A DNA stretch of 64,000 nucleotides from Karalla daura (lineage: Eukaryota; Chordata; Actinopteri; Chaetodontiformes; Leiognathidae): NCBI GenBank assembly GCA_029224185.1, contig CM055195.1, forward strand, positions 25,074,209-25,138,208, given 5' to 3'. Below, piece after piece: positions 38,140 to 51,700 of the stretch. The notes beneath the pieces were generated by a model. It had not been told where the DNA came from and ran no database searches. It saw nothing but the letters and a program-made list of their open reading frames with translations. Each line of letters starts with the position of its first letter. The stretch's first letter is position 1. The translations under genes were made by a program, and so were the position numbers.

Positions 38140-40933
38140 GAGTACATATAGTTAGGGTGGCAAGGTTTAAATTGTGTTTATTGTTGAAAAATAAGAAACA
38201 GTCTGATGTCTTATTTGAGATGCTTTGGCCTACTTTTTATTTCCCTTTACTGGACATGTTGAGTTAGAAGCAAGTTATTGCTTGCTACTGGTTCTACAGG
38301 GAAAATCCAGAATGTGTGTGTGTATCTGTCAAATGTGTGAAAACGACATTTGTGATATTTACACTGATTGGGAGAAATTACTATATGGTATAGTTACACA
38401 TTATAGAAAGTAGATTTATACGCAGTAAATGTGACATCACATTTACACCCATATCACATCAGTGCCACCTGCTGGTTAAAAAAAAGAAAAGAAAAGAAAT
38501 GTTTCATTGGTTGTTGCTTGCAGAGAAACAAAAACGATTTTTGCAAATCTTTTAGCTTTCCAGCTTTAGCAGTGGCAGAGACAGTATTTCATTCAGTAAA
38601 TGTGCAAATATCATGCTGTAAAAAAACTGTCATAAGTCCTGTGATGAAAATGTTAAAAAAGTAAAAGTGACTCTAATCATGATAATTGCAAATTTTTTAA
38701 TGCTGAAAAAATGATGTATATATATATATATATAATTTATAATTATTCTGCTTTCAACAATTTATTATCTCAATGAACAAAATATCAAAATATTTCAATG
38801 TATGAGAATCATAATGAAAATGAGCAGCATAAACTTTTTTTGCTTACGTGAAACATTATTTATATGTTGGTTGGAAAACGAATCACTTCATTTCACCTGA
38901 TCTTTGGGACTTTACATATCATTTTGCACGTTTTGTACGAAAAACTTCCCTCAGATCTAAAAGCTGGACGCACAAAAAAAGACTTGTACTTACAGCAACA
39001 GTTGAATTTAAATGTGATTCAAGACAATCGTGAAAAGAGGTGAGTCTGGACAGGTTTATTATACAAGTTGACTCCCGTTGAAACAAGAACAAAAACAGAA
39101 ATAATAGATTAAATCAGGGTGTTTGAAGTCAAGCAGCCGTGTTACTGTAAGCCCATGTTAAAATAAGTATCTTAGCTACCAAAATAAATTTGGCAACAAA
39201 TTAATTATATTCGATTGTGTTTCACAGGCTGTATTAAAAGAAGGAAGTTTAGAGGATTTGAACCTGCTTGGAGTTTAGTTGCCATGCATTTTTACATTAA
39301 AGAAACACTCAGCAACAAGCTCAGGCTACTTGGCTCATCAGGATGCATAAAATTTCAAGCAAGATTTTCTTTTGTCTTCCAGAGAGGGAAAACTGTGCAA
39401 ATTCTGCAGCATTGCATTTCAAAATGACAAAGATCTGATTTTGTCGTACAAGTCGTAAATAAAGAGAGTTTTCTTTGTTTTATATGCAAGTCGAACATAG
39501 CTCCTGTAAATATATGGAGATGTTGCTTCAGTCGGGGTTGGGGCTGCACACATACCTTACAATGTGAAGGAACGACATGACAGAAAAATAAATAAATTAA
39601 CAACATAGGAAATGTGTAGTGCAGCAGCCCCCGCTGCTTCTCGGCTCATTTCCATATCAAACACAGCATATCAAAGGCAGCCCTCTGACTGGGGCCTCGA
39701 TTTGATGTGGTAAATTCATATAAATCTGCAATCAATATTTAATTGAGTGTTCAACACAGAGGGTATATTTCGTGTTGGCTGTATGATCCCTTTTAATGGG
39801 GAACCCAAGATTAACGGAGGCGTAATTGTGAGGAGGAAACAATCTGCCTTCATGATTGAGGGGTACACACAGCCTCACCGTCATCTCTCTCTCTCTCCGT
39901 TTCCTTTATTCCTTGTTCTCCCTCCCCTGCTCTGAGTGACAGTCCCCCCCCCCCCCCCCCTCCCCGAAAAAAAACCCCTAAAAAAAACAAAATGACAGTA
40001 TTTGGTGCCTTCCCAACCCCCACCAGTCTGTCTACAGCACACATCAGTCTTCATCACGTCTACCTATGTCTCACTTCGCTGTCACTGCCCCCTGGATGCA
40101 TCACACATTTGAAAAGAAACAACAGCATGAACGATGAGGGGAAATGCACAGGGGAGGTAAAGCAGCAAGCAAAGCATGCTTTCAGGAGACAAAAGGTGGA
40201 GTGTTACTTCTCCTTTGGTCTCTTCTGTCTGTCAACCTTATTAAAGTGCCTGTTGAGTATCTGTGAGGTCAAGGTTGAAGCAGTCATATGATTCTGCAAA
40301 CAGTACATACGAGAGATTCCAAAAAGAGCAGGAATAAAAAAAAGGCATTATGGCATGGCACATTTTGGCATTTCAACTCCTCAGCCTCGACACAAGAACA
40401 ATGTCTCAAAGGAAGGAAGAAATGTAAGAAAAATACAAAGGAAAAACTGAGGTACACTTAATGTTAAAAATGATACCACACACACCTTCATGTACACACA
40501 GTCAGTCTTTGCTTTAAGAAATGTTTTAGGCAAATCCCGGGACACACATCAATCCAAGTACAAGCTGGAGCAAGGAAAAGGCTGAAAAACGTTTCACTGT
40601 GTCCCGTCTTCGTGAAACGCTGCAGCAGCAGCGTCCACCTGCGAAGACAACGAGGTGCTCTTCACTAATCATAGCAAAGGGAAGACCGATACAGGATCCT
40701 CGATATCGTCTGTTGATTGTCCAAGAGGCTCAATCAGTCCTGAGCGTCAGGACACGCCAGCCTCAGGCAAGGAATACAAAAAAATAAATAACAATCAGGT
40801 CCGCAGGTTCTCACATTTTCTTCTGGAGTGATTGAAGCGTGCCGGGCCGGGGAGGAAGATGGCTCAGTCTGCTTCTCCAAGCCCATCACCACCTACACGC
40901 AAACTCCTAATCCACTTCCTGTGCTTCTCTGCT
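38140..40933 (-). other. Convergent gap and mcf2 3' UTR
   Basis: No coding exon. On the minus strand, AATAAA hexamers (TTTATT on plus) lie at 39,905-39,910 and 39,055-39,060, about 1.0 and 1.9 kb past the mcf2 stop, so the mcf2 3' UTR probably ends at one of them. A 17-C run at 39,944-39,960 and a short TA repeat near 38,718 are the only simple repeats. Confidence 0.5.
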
Positions 40934-41613
40934 CTACGGGGAGCTGAGCTTCCTCCCCTTCAGGATACCCGAGTCTGCAGGTAAAAACACACACACGCAC
41001 AGGTTTTTAAAACATAAAGATCAAAGTGAAGAAAGACTGAGGTTCAAGGCACTTTGTTTTTCTTACCGCCCAGCCTGGAGGAGTGTCGCCCACCACTGCC
41101 TCCCACACTCTGCTGCAGGCTGGAAGCTGTCATGAAGCCCTCCTGGTGACGGCTCAAATTCTTCACCAGCCTAAAGAGTCAACAGAGACGGCAACATTCA
41201 TTCATGAAAAGCCTCCTCTGCATTTATTAGCAGTGGAGCTGATTATTGCACTGCTCCTCATTTGAAGAGCAAACCCAGAAGCTGGCTGCAAGTTTGAATA
41301 TGTAACAAAAAAAACTGACGTCTTGTTTTATATTACATTTTATAAAATAATGTATCAAATAATATTCTATTGTTTTATTAATTCATTGATCCTAGTCATT
41401 GCATGTATAGTTGTCATACCAGCATATTCTGCTTTGATTAGAGATAAGTGATAGATTTGTGATATACAGCCTTCCACAGATGCCGACTGTGACGCCTGTA
41501 ACTCACCAGCGTCCCTTGTCATCTTCACTCCGCAGCTGGATGACATCTCCGCTCCTGATGGTGATGCTGTCCGGTCCGTTCTGGGGACAGTCCGCCGAAG
41601 CCATGTACCTGCC
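40934..41613 (-). CDS. mcf2: mcf2 SH3-domain exons and C-terminus
   Basis: Three exons: 41507-41613, 41067-41170 and 40934-40974. They read GRYMASADCPQNGPDSITIR, then SGDVIQLRSEDDKGRW, with the Trp split across the splice junction, then LVKNLSRHQEGFMTASSLQQ. The tail ends in KLSSP and TAG. This is the usual SH3 order: an ALYDY-like start replaced by RYMASAD, the acidic RT loop, the conserved Trp, and a GFMTASSL end equivalent to GWVPASSL in MCF2L. SH3 domains bind proline-rich partners. The first exon is phase 0 to 2, the second 2 to 1, and both introns are GT-AG. Confidence 0.9.
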
Positions 41614-44600
41614 CTGAGACTAATGTGGAGAGAAAAGTGTCGAGAGGTAAGTCAGGGTGGATTTATTTATAAAAGGGAGCTTTCAGAGCACAAGGGCCCA
41701 GTGATTGAAAATAAATTCACCACTCAGCAGAGAAACTGGCACGGGAGGCCCAGAAATAGAACCGAGACACTAATAACAGGAAGCACGGCGGAAAGTGTGG
41801 GAGCGACAACTACGGCAGAGGCAAACACAGAAAGTGTTAGACTGCACTCTTGATCTTCACATCACTTCGGGAGTTTGCAAGAGAGTGTGCGGTTATTTTT
41901 AAGCCAGTTACATGCTTTGACATGCAAAACACTAATCGGTTGTGCTCCTGCTGTAAAACAAATGGATCGGGGTTGGCACGTTTCAGTGTCAAAAGCTGAA
42001 AATACTGGTTTGTGACACATTTAAAGTGCAGTGAGGAAAAGTGCAGTAAAAATAACATCTAAAGTATGATTTGGGAAAGATTAAAGATTAACAACTGTGA
42101 AGTGTTTTAGGTATAAATCCTGATGTTTTAAGCTACCAAAATGGATGGTCTTCCAACTGAAGGCTAGACCTATTGTGGAAGCAATATACAGTACCTCTGT
42201 GTATTTTTCAGCACATAGATATGGACAGGAACAGACAACAGCTGATGTGAGGGTGTTGGGCCTCACCAGCTGCAACAGGACTTCATCTTCCGGCTCAGAT
42301 GGGTGAAAGGTGTCCTGACTTCCAGACCACTCCTCCAGGCCCTCGCAGATGTCCACCGAGTGTGGAGCTCCGGGCCAACCTGCCACACACACACACACAC
42401 ACACACAGCGTCCATGCTGTTACTGGCACTGAGGCATGATGCCACAGGCCACACCTCATAGGCGTCATGTAGATACTTAGTAACTAGCTTAGAAAGGCCC
42501 CTGCATGTCACTTACTGGGAAATTAACAAGAACGTGGAATCAAAAACTAATCTCAGTAGCTGGACCTTTTTCCCCCAATTTCCTCGATGTACCTGGTTCT
42601 TCAGGTCAAAGTACACCTGAACTGCTGAAGGGGGAAGAAGCCACATGTCTGCATCAGTTTGGGATCATGGAGGAAAACAGCACCAGCAGACCAAAACGAA
42701 TCAGTGGTGACAGTGTGCTCTGCGATGTAGTTACTGAGTATCTACTAGATTGTAGAGCTGGAGAGACGCGTGTGGAGAGGGTGTACTCACTCCTGCGGTT
42801 GTGCTGGTGTTTGGGGGAGTGAGGCTGCGGGTCCGGACTGCTCCGCCCTGACTCAGTGTCCTCTGAGCTCACTGACGCCCTCTGCTGTTTGCTGTGGGGA
42901 GCAACAAAAACAAGACATAAAAAAAAAATCCCTAGCACAAGTGTAGAAATGCTCGGGACAGATGTTCATCCTCAGCCACGTAGTCTGGGGTCTGCTCTCA
43001 CTTTCAGGAGCCCACAGTCCACACCTCCACAGCTGGCCCCAGATCAGTGCCAAGGAGAAACTCTGTCCTTCTCCTCACAACCATCCAGATGACATTGCAG
43101 AGCACAGAGCAGCCACACAGTATTCACACCCCTCACTGACACATGTTTCAGCACAGGGCAAGATCTGGCCTCCATTCATCAAGATCCAAATTTACAGATT
43201 TCTTTACATTTAGAGCTGAGTATCAAGGTTTTTGGAAGGCGAATTGTCCAGGACCTTCAATCAGATCTCAAAAAATGAGCCGATCTCTTCAAAAACCAGC
43301 TGATGTGGAAAATTAGGAAAACCAAACAAAAAAATGACAACCAAAACCCTTCTTTATCTTTTGCATTTCATGCAAATTAGTAAATCTGAGATGCAGGAGT
43401 AAGGCTTGATCTGACTTCACCCAATAAATCTTGTCACTGGACCAACTACAAACTTGTTGTTCAGGATCAACATCACAGCTAACCAATCAGCAGTACTTGC
43501 AGACTATCACCAAAAAGAAAAGGAAAACAAAGTTCAAACCCCAAACAGGCAGCTCAGTGTAGGAATTACTGATATCAGTAGTCTTGCAGTCCTATAACAA
43601 TCTAGTCGAGAACCAACTAAGAGAAGGTGACTGTATTGTCATTCGAATGGATGTCAGTTTAACAGGTACAACAAAACCATTCCCCACAACTTTCTATGTC
43701 ATGCCTACACTAAACGTATGTGTTAAATATACATATATTTACTAATTCCCAGCCCGAGATTGGTCTAAAAAACAAGCAAATTTTGGAAAAGTGTTTTGAA
43801 AGGATGTGATTGCTGTCTGAATTTTTTCATTGCCTATTGGTCAGCTGTGATGTTGAAAAACAAGTGGCTAGTGGGTCCAGGGACATTTCCTTGGTGAAAT
43901 CAGAAACTATAAGGAAATGTCAGCGTGGCAACAGGTTAGAGATGTCATGGAGGAGAGACACAGGTCTTTCTCTGAAGAGAGGGAGTGCATGGGCGTTGGC
44001 TATGAAACAGCATGGAGTCTATAAAAAGGGGGGAACGATCAGTATGCAAACACAGCAGCCCCGGGGTTTGGCTCTTTTTCTGGGTCCCCAAGATAGGCCA
44101 GGTGGTCATGCCAGTCTGAGTTTACCACTGAGCGTTAGGGCGAGGTTCAGTGGTGCTGGGGGCGGCGGGGCCGCGGCCGGGGCCGTTGCCGGGGGCTCCG
44201 GGGACGGGGGCTCCGGGAGCGCAGGCACAGAAAGACGTCGGCCGACAGCGAGACAAAGTCCAGCCCCGGCAGACAGCCCCTTGGAACCCCTCTGGACGGC
44301 CGCATGCCCCTGCAGGTGGAGGGGGGTGTGGGGTGGGGGTTGGGGGTATGCAACCAGACAGCAGTGGACAGAGTGGGGGGTGGGCTCCACCTGTCGTCAC
44401 ACACGGCTACACACAAAGCTTGCACCGGGGCAACATGGAGTGCATGGGAAAACGTGATCAACCTGGTAGTTCTGATTCTATTCACTGATTGAGTTCCTTA
44501 CATTGATCAACAAATCACATCATGTGAATTTTTTCCGACATCCTGAAATCTGTCTTCAGAGGCTTTTTTTTTCTGTCCCTGCATGTTTGCGCATCTGAAG

Positions 44601-47600
44601 CCTACAGTCATGCTTTGCACACACAGGGTGAACCAGTAAAGACATAGAAGTCTTTCTGACCTCTCAGAGAGTGGAGGGGGAGAGAGCTGCAGGTGTCCGA
44701 CCACCGGCCCCTGCTGATAGGCCTCATCTGGGGAGCAGAGACAAGAGATAATGTTATGAAAAGGATCTGATAACTCCCTAAATCCAGAAATTACTCCTAT
44801 AAAGCTGTACATAGCAGACCTAGAGGAGAGAATGAGTGGTTTTATCTCTTTCAGTATCTATATGCAAGCCTTTGCATTTCTACACTAGTATCTATAAATA
44901 TATACATATAAACTTAAAAGTGAACATGTAACCCTTGTGTCAGATGTTTCTGTTTAATGTGTTGATGTACTTTTCCAGGTCTTTCCAATTTGTGGGATCA
45001 ATGCAGCAAATCAATGCAAAGTCTCATCCCACAGGTTTTCTAACTTTGAGAAGTGTTCTAAAACCTCTCTAAGAAGAAGAAACTACTCAAACCGTGAGAA
45101 AACATTCTCAGACATTCTCAGACCTCGGAGCAGCTTCTGCTGGTTTGTCAGGATCCTGCGAAGCTCATTGAGCCAGGCCATCTTCACCTCCACAGTAGGA
45201 GCCTGAGAGACAAGAGGTCAAAAGATCACCACAATTTGCTGAGACAGATGGTCCTTGACATATTTAAGTGTCTTCTCCATTTCAAAGACATTAAGTGTCA
45301 ACACATTAAGTGTTAACTGTGAATATGAACTCAACCGGGTTCAGCCCTCGCAAAGATGCTTCCAAATGCTTTACTTTCAAAACCACATTTACATTTTCAT
45401 CAATTGGCCCTATTGTGTAGCCTTACAATGCCATTGGAGAGTAAATGTGTATTACAACCTGGATCTATCAACAGGGAAGTCAGTGTGCATGCAACAATGC
45501 TATAACACTAAGTCCCTTATCACTCTGTGGCATAAGTGAAAGGTGACAGCAGAGGTGTTGGCTCATGCGTGGGATTGTGCACTGTGTTGAACCTGCCAGA
45601 AAGAATTGTTTTAAAACCTTCTCACCTGTACCACATACACTTCCTCCCTGCCACTGTACCAGATCTCAAACTTCTTCACATCCCCCTTGACATTCTCTGT
45701 GATCCCCACAGCCGTCATCTGCCAAGAGAAATACACCACTTTCAGTGAGACACACACCAACACACACATGTAGCATTAGGGCAACATCAGACTTACATCA
45801 TGTAACACATCTGTCCTGTCAGAACACAAGCAGTCACACACCTCCGCTGTGTGACTGCTTCCTCCCCACATGCTCAATAATAAATCAAGAGCAGCAGCAG
45901 CTGTGGCTGAGACATCCGCTGTGATGTCTCCATCTTACTGATAGTGCACTGGTTGCACTGGTCCAGGCCAAAGCACCTTCACCTTGATGTGAGTATGTTG
46001 ATTACGGTTGGGTGTGCGGCTTGCAGGTGTCCAGCTGGAACGAACTGAGCAAATGGGTACCAATAAAGCAAGCTGATCTTTTTTCTGTGTATAGTGTTAA
46101 TACCAGTCATTTGAAGGAGTTTTCTATTGGCCCAGTTTTCTCCCTTCGCGGGTAAAGGTCTGGGTTCCCCTGATGTAAACCATATATGTGTTAGGGACAG
46201 AGACAGTATGAAATGAACCTATCAAACGAACCACTCCTGATATTTAGTTGTTACTGCATTCTCCTCATTGGATGGGTGCCAGGAGAGAGTCAGCAGATAG
46301 AAAATAAATATAGTTTCCTGGGTGGCATTGTTCTTACATTATCAGCAGAAGAGAGACTTCTGCACTGAAGAAGATTGACAATCGCGTTCATTTACCTCTC
46401 TATCTTGTACAAAAATGGTATTTTAAATGACTTGAATCTTTCTTTTTTCTTACTCTTGAGAATCTGCTCATCATTCATCATAACACATACTGTATGTTTA
46501 GGATAAGCCAAACCGCTGAGATTTTGATACTTATGTCAAAATCTGAAACATATTTCAATGTTGTTGTACATTTCCTTATTGAGGAATGTATTAAGGAATA
46601 TGCTATTCTATTGCGCTCTATATCCTACCATATTTGAACCAATAGGCGACAAAGCAGCTGGTGTGCTCCTCCACACACACAGATGCCCACCTTGAGACAG
46701 TGCTTGAAACTATAGGACGGCGTCTTGTCACAGCCCTCTCCGTGCTCCTCCCGCCGCTTGCAGAGCAACAGAGCCCTTTCGTACAGAAACAGGTGCCTCT
46801 GCATGGGCTTGAAGCGAGCCAGCTCCTTCATGCGTGTGGGACCTCTCTTATGACTGATCCACACGCTGAAGGAGCCCTGCATCAGCACCCGGCCGAGCTC
46901 GCACAGCTCGCCCTGGATGAAGACAGAGAAGGAAAGAGAGAAAGGGAGGAGACTCAGATGAAGCACAGTTCAGTCAGAGGAGGCAGTGCTGTAGTGTGCA
47001 TCAGAGCTGACCTCATATCCTGTGATTGCAATCTGATGCATGGAGTCGTTCACTGATTTGAGCAGGTCCAGCATGGCTGTTAGTGCCCCCTGCAGTTGAG
47101 AAGTCCCCTCAGAGTCTGTGCTGTACTTCAGTAGCTCCTGAGCATGCAAATCAAAGCCCCAAAGATGAAGGCAAGTGCATGAAAAACCGTGTGCATACAT
47201 AAAGTACATCAATTGATGCAGCACCCCCTATTGGCAACACATGACAGTACACAGCTTGACAGTTCACAGTTTCTGTGATCTCCGAGTCAAACCTACAGGC
47301 TCAACTTATGCAGCCATGAGGCCGATGAACAATTAAAAATACAGCTAATGTTATGATTGTGCATTTGCTCATGATAAGAACTTGAAAGGCTGAGTGGTTT
47401 ATTTCTGTGTATTCATGTCCATTCTCATGGGAAATCGAGCACAAATCCATTAATCCCTCAGACATAACAACATAAGGGCTCTCGGACAACCTTCAGCAGT
47501 AGCTGGTATTTGGTGAGGCGCTGGACTGGTTTCAGCAGGTAGGAATCCAGGCCCAGCTTGTGCTCCAGCTTTTTCTGACATTCCTTCACAGAGACAAAGA

Positions 47601-48752
47601 AATAAACAAACAGTGATACTGTAAAGAGGTCAATAGCTGATCTCATTACGTCATCAGTGCTGTAATAATGCTGAGGCTGACCTGAAAGAAGGCACAGTCG
47701 CAGAACTGCCTCCACAGCGCCTCCGAGCGTGGCTTGTTCTGACAGTAGCATTCATACATTTGGAAACTCTCTTTCTGGAGGGGACATTAAATAGTTAACT
47801 GTTAAAAATAAATGTAATTCCTGTGTAAAACTACCAACATATAAAAAAAGATGCAAGACTGGAATATTTAGATGATCTCACCCGCTCCAGGAAACAAGCT
47901 CCCACAGCTTCTGGCGCCTCCAGGCAACCCTCTAGGTCCTGGAGGAAAACCCTGGATTCCCCAAGATTCAATAATGCAATACGTGAAAAATGAATGAATA
48001 GAACACAGTATAGAAAGAATATTCACAATCTCTACTATATACAGCACACAGCACTGATGAACAGACTGCAGAGCAAATTTAAAGTGAGTTTAAAGTTAAA
48101 GATAGCAAATCAGAGAGAGATTATATGTAAAAATCTGAACTCTCTAATGCAGAATGTATGACAGAGGACCATATATACAGAGATTACAACCAAGGTATGA
48201 ATCATATGCTTACTCAGGCTTTCAAAAGCATCACAACCTGCGCCCTCACTCTCACACATTGCTTGACTGTTCAAATATTTCCCTTGGATCCACATGCTGA
48301 AAATGTCTTACATACCTGTTTCTATAATGTGTTAAATACAATAGAATAGAATAGAATAGAATAGAATAGAATAGAATAGAATAGAATAGAATAGAATAGA
48401 CCTTTATTCACTCCAGGGACATCAAGACATTAATAATCATTAATAACTTGCCGGCTGTGAAAGTTGTAGATTTCAGGCATGTTTCCAAAGAGGATGTCTC
48501 GCTTGCTGCGCAGGATCGGGGGGAGAAGCCCAGACAGAGCCGGGTTGTCCATCTCAGCCCTGTAACCCTGCACCACAAACAGAGAGACATTACCAAGGTA
48601 TGCTGAAGTCATTAAACCTAAGTTTCCTTGTGTGTGTGACATGATAATGTGTGGGGGAAAAGTGTGCTGTCTTACCAGCAGAACTGCCAGCAACTCTTCC
48701 ACATAGATTCTTTCTGTTTCTATGAGCTCCCTCATCACACGTCTGCAACACA

Positions 48753-48795
<43 letters not shown>

Positions 48796-51700
48796 GCACA
48801 CGCGCACACACACACACGCACACGCACATGCACACACACAGTCACACGTGAGAGAGTGTGAGCCACAGGGCATCATTAGCATTGAACAAAGAGAATCATA
48901 AAGTAAACAGCATCGAGAGCAGCGCAGAGGATGGAGGCACAAACAGATGTGTGGACAGATGTCTCCTCCTCTTCTTCTTCTCCCTCACCTCTTCAGCTGA
49001 TCAGGGCTGTCCTCTCCATCCAGACTGTATGACACGCAGCTCCTGCTCTCCTGGTAGTCATGAATCACCTCTATCTGAGCAGGCAAAAATTCAGATGTTA
49101 TCAACAAGCAAGCAAATGAGGAAGAGGAGGTCCATAAGAATTCTTTCCTTACTTTTCGCTGGTTGGGGCTCTTGCGGGATGCTCTCTTCCCAGGCAGTGA
49201 GATGTCAAATGTGAACTTCAAACCGTCCCCTATAAATGCCAGATCAACACCTTCATCATTATCATTATCAGCAGCATCAAAGCCAACGAGTGTGATTCAT
49301 ATAGACTACATCTCCACTCGGTCTAATGAGGCTTGCAGAGTTTCACTCACACTTGAATCAAAATCAATTCCTTCATGGCCTATGCATATGGTGGACACAC
49401 AGACACTCATACACACATGACCTCAACCCCCCCTCCTCAATTAGTCAAAAACAATTCAAAAATTAATATTGATGAGCCGGAGTCGACATAGGAGATGATG
49501 AGCACTAACAGGTTGCGTCCTCTAAAGGTGGGGCCTGGAGCCAGCGTGTTCAGATCTGAGGCAGCGCTTGGCACCACTGTCAGAGTCCTCCTCATCTCGC
49601 CAGCTGAAATCCTTACATGATTGTCCAAGCTCATCAAACTCTCATGCCCTGGTGTTTGCCACTCTCGTGATCAGTGGTACGCACGGATTCCCATACACAC
49701 ACGTGCGTGTGTGTGTGCATATAAATGTTCTGGATCAAATCAATCAAAGCCAACCACTTTTCCCTTTATCTCCTCTCTTGAATGGCTGTGATCCCGAGTA
49801 CCACAGGGCACTTCCGAGGGGTTCATAATCACTTTCATTCTCTTTCTGTTAACCACTCTCATTAGCATGGCTTCAAAACATAGAGAACAAAGCCTTTTCT
49901 AGACAGAGATGGACAGAGAGAGGCACATTTCTTCTTTTCCTTTCACACACATTCTGTGATACAGACAGCATATGCACTCAAATAAAACTGAAAAGGCACC
50001 AGATAAGACATACAGTAATAATTGGATGCCACAGTGTATAGTTTGCTTTGTCCAGGCTCCCTTGGGAAACAGAGGGAGATGAAAGACCCTTTAATGTATA
50101 TGAACCACATACGGTTCTATAGCAGCCAGCTGGGCTAATAGAGCAGTCAGGTATTTCCCCAGGGACTGATTAGACCTTACACCACGTGTTACAGCCTGTT
50201 TGTAAAGGTGGCCTTTAACCCTGAAGCCAATTCAGGAACACGTTAGGCCCGCTCGGTGGGACCCTGTGATGTGTTAATGTAACCATGGTGCCTGCAGCAG
50301 AGATGCAGGGGGAAGTGGGACTGGTGCCAGGCAGTACGGACTGGGATAAGACCCCATACTGGGCTTGGGAAACAAGGCAATCTGGGTATGGGGGAAGATG
50401 ACTTGTAGAAGTTGATTTATGTTGCATAGATGAACACTGTTTAATGGGCGGTAGCACTCTGTCAAACATGCACAAATGAATCATCAGGATCACCATATAA
50501 CAATTAGTCTTTCCTCTGATGTATGTGTCTGTACCGTGCTTTGGGGAGAAGAGGGGTGACTTGGAGCGTGGGGGATTTTCAGGCCTGGGGGCCACCAACT
50601 GCACAGGTCGCACGTGTTTGTCAGCCAGTTTCCTCAAACAAGCCTGACGATTCTGGATCATTTGCTGCACCGCCGTGTGCTTCTCAAATGCTTCTCTGAT
50701 CTGAGCCTAAGACAGAGAGAGGCGGGGAGAACGCAGAGGTCACAGGTCGGGATGTAAACTCCAAGAACGGGTCGATCCTGGTCTGTCAAGTCAAGTTCAA
50801 GCGGATTTTATTGTCATTTCTACCATGTGCAGCAGCTACAGCCCACGGTCACAGTCAGTCGGATAAAACTTCATGATAACACACTCATGATCTGATTTCA
50901 CCCAGTAAATGCTGGAGGATGGTTTGTAATGGAAGCTGCTTAACACATACTTATTTTTCTTCCATATTTCTCTCTCTTACATATATTAAAGCAGGGAATT
51001 TTAAATATATATATAATATAATATTTTAAATATTAGTTTAGTAAATCCCATGCATCATATAAGCAAACTTTAAGGCTTGCAACTTTGTGGAATCAGATTG
51101 AAATCAAAACAGGACGACATACAGTAAGGTAGGCGGCAAATGACAACCTGAGTTTGTGCAAATATCAAAGATGGATATTAGAATAAGAATAAGAATCAAG
51201 GTTGTGGTATCTGACCTGGAGCTGAGGTGTGACTACACTGTCATACTCGATGGTCAGGATGTCAGGTCCAGAGCTCAGCATGGATGGCGCCCCTTCCAGG
51301 AACCTCTCAATGTCCCTCAGAGCAGCCTGGGCCCCCTCCTTCGACTGGAACTTATCTACCAGCTGATTGGCCAGCAGATACGCAGCATCATCACACCAGG
51401 CTTTGGCCTGTAATGCCACATAAATCACCAAAGATATATGGGTGTAAGTTTTCGTCCACACTGCGGCTCTGGACAAAAATAAAAAAATTCTCTGTAAGAC
51501 CCACATACATTATAGAAAAAAAAAAGTTTCATCTGCTGTTGTCGTAGGAGGCCTCTGATGTAGAGATTAAAGTGTTTTCAATTTTTTTTTACATTTCAGT
51601 AAGTGGCATTGCAACATAAGGACTATTTTAGAGCTAAATTTCTGTATTTGTCCTAAAACTGTCTGAACAAATATAAAGAATATTAACAGATTCATTTCTT

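Noticed and set aside
43810..44457. Plus-strand open frame of 215 codons in an mcf2 intron
   Set aside because: Its length comes from the GC-rich island where stops are rare; overlapping long frames exist on both strands, with low-complexity Gly/Ala/Pro translation and no family resemblance.
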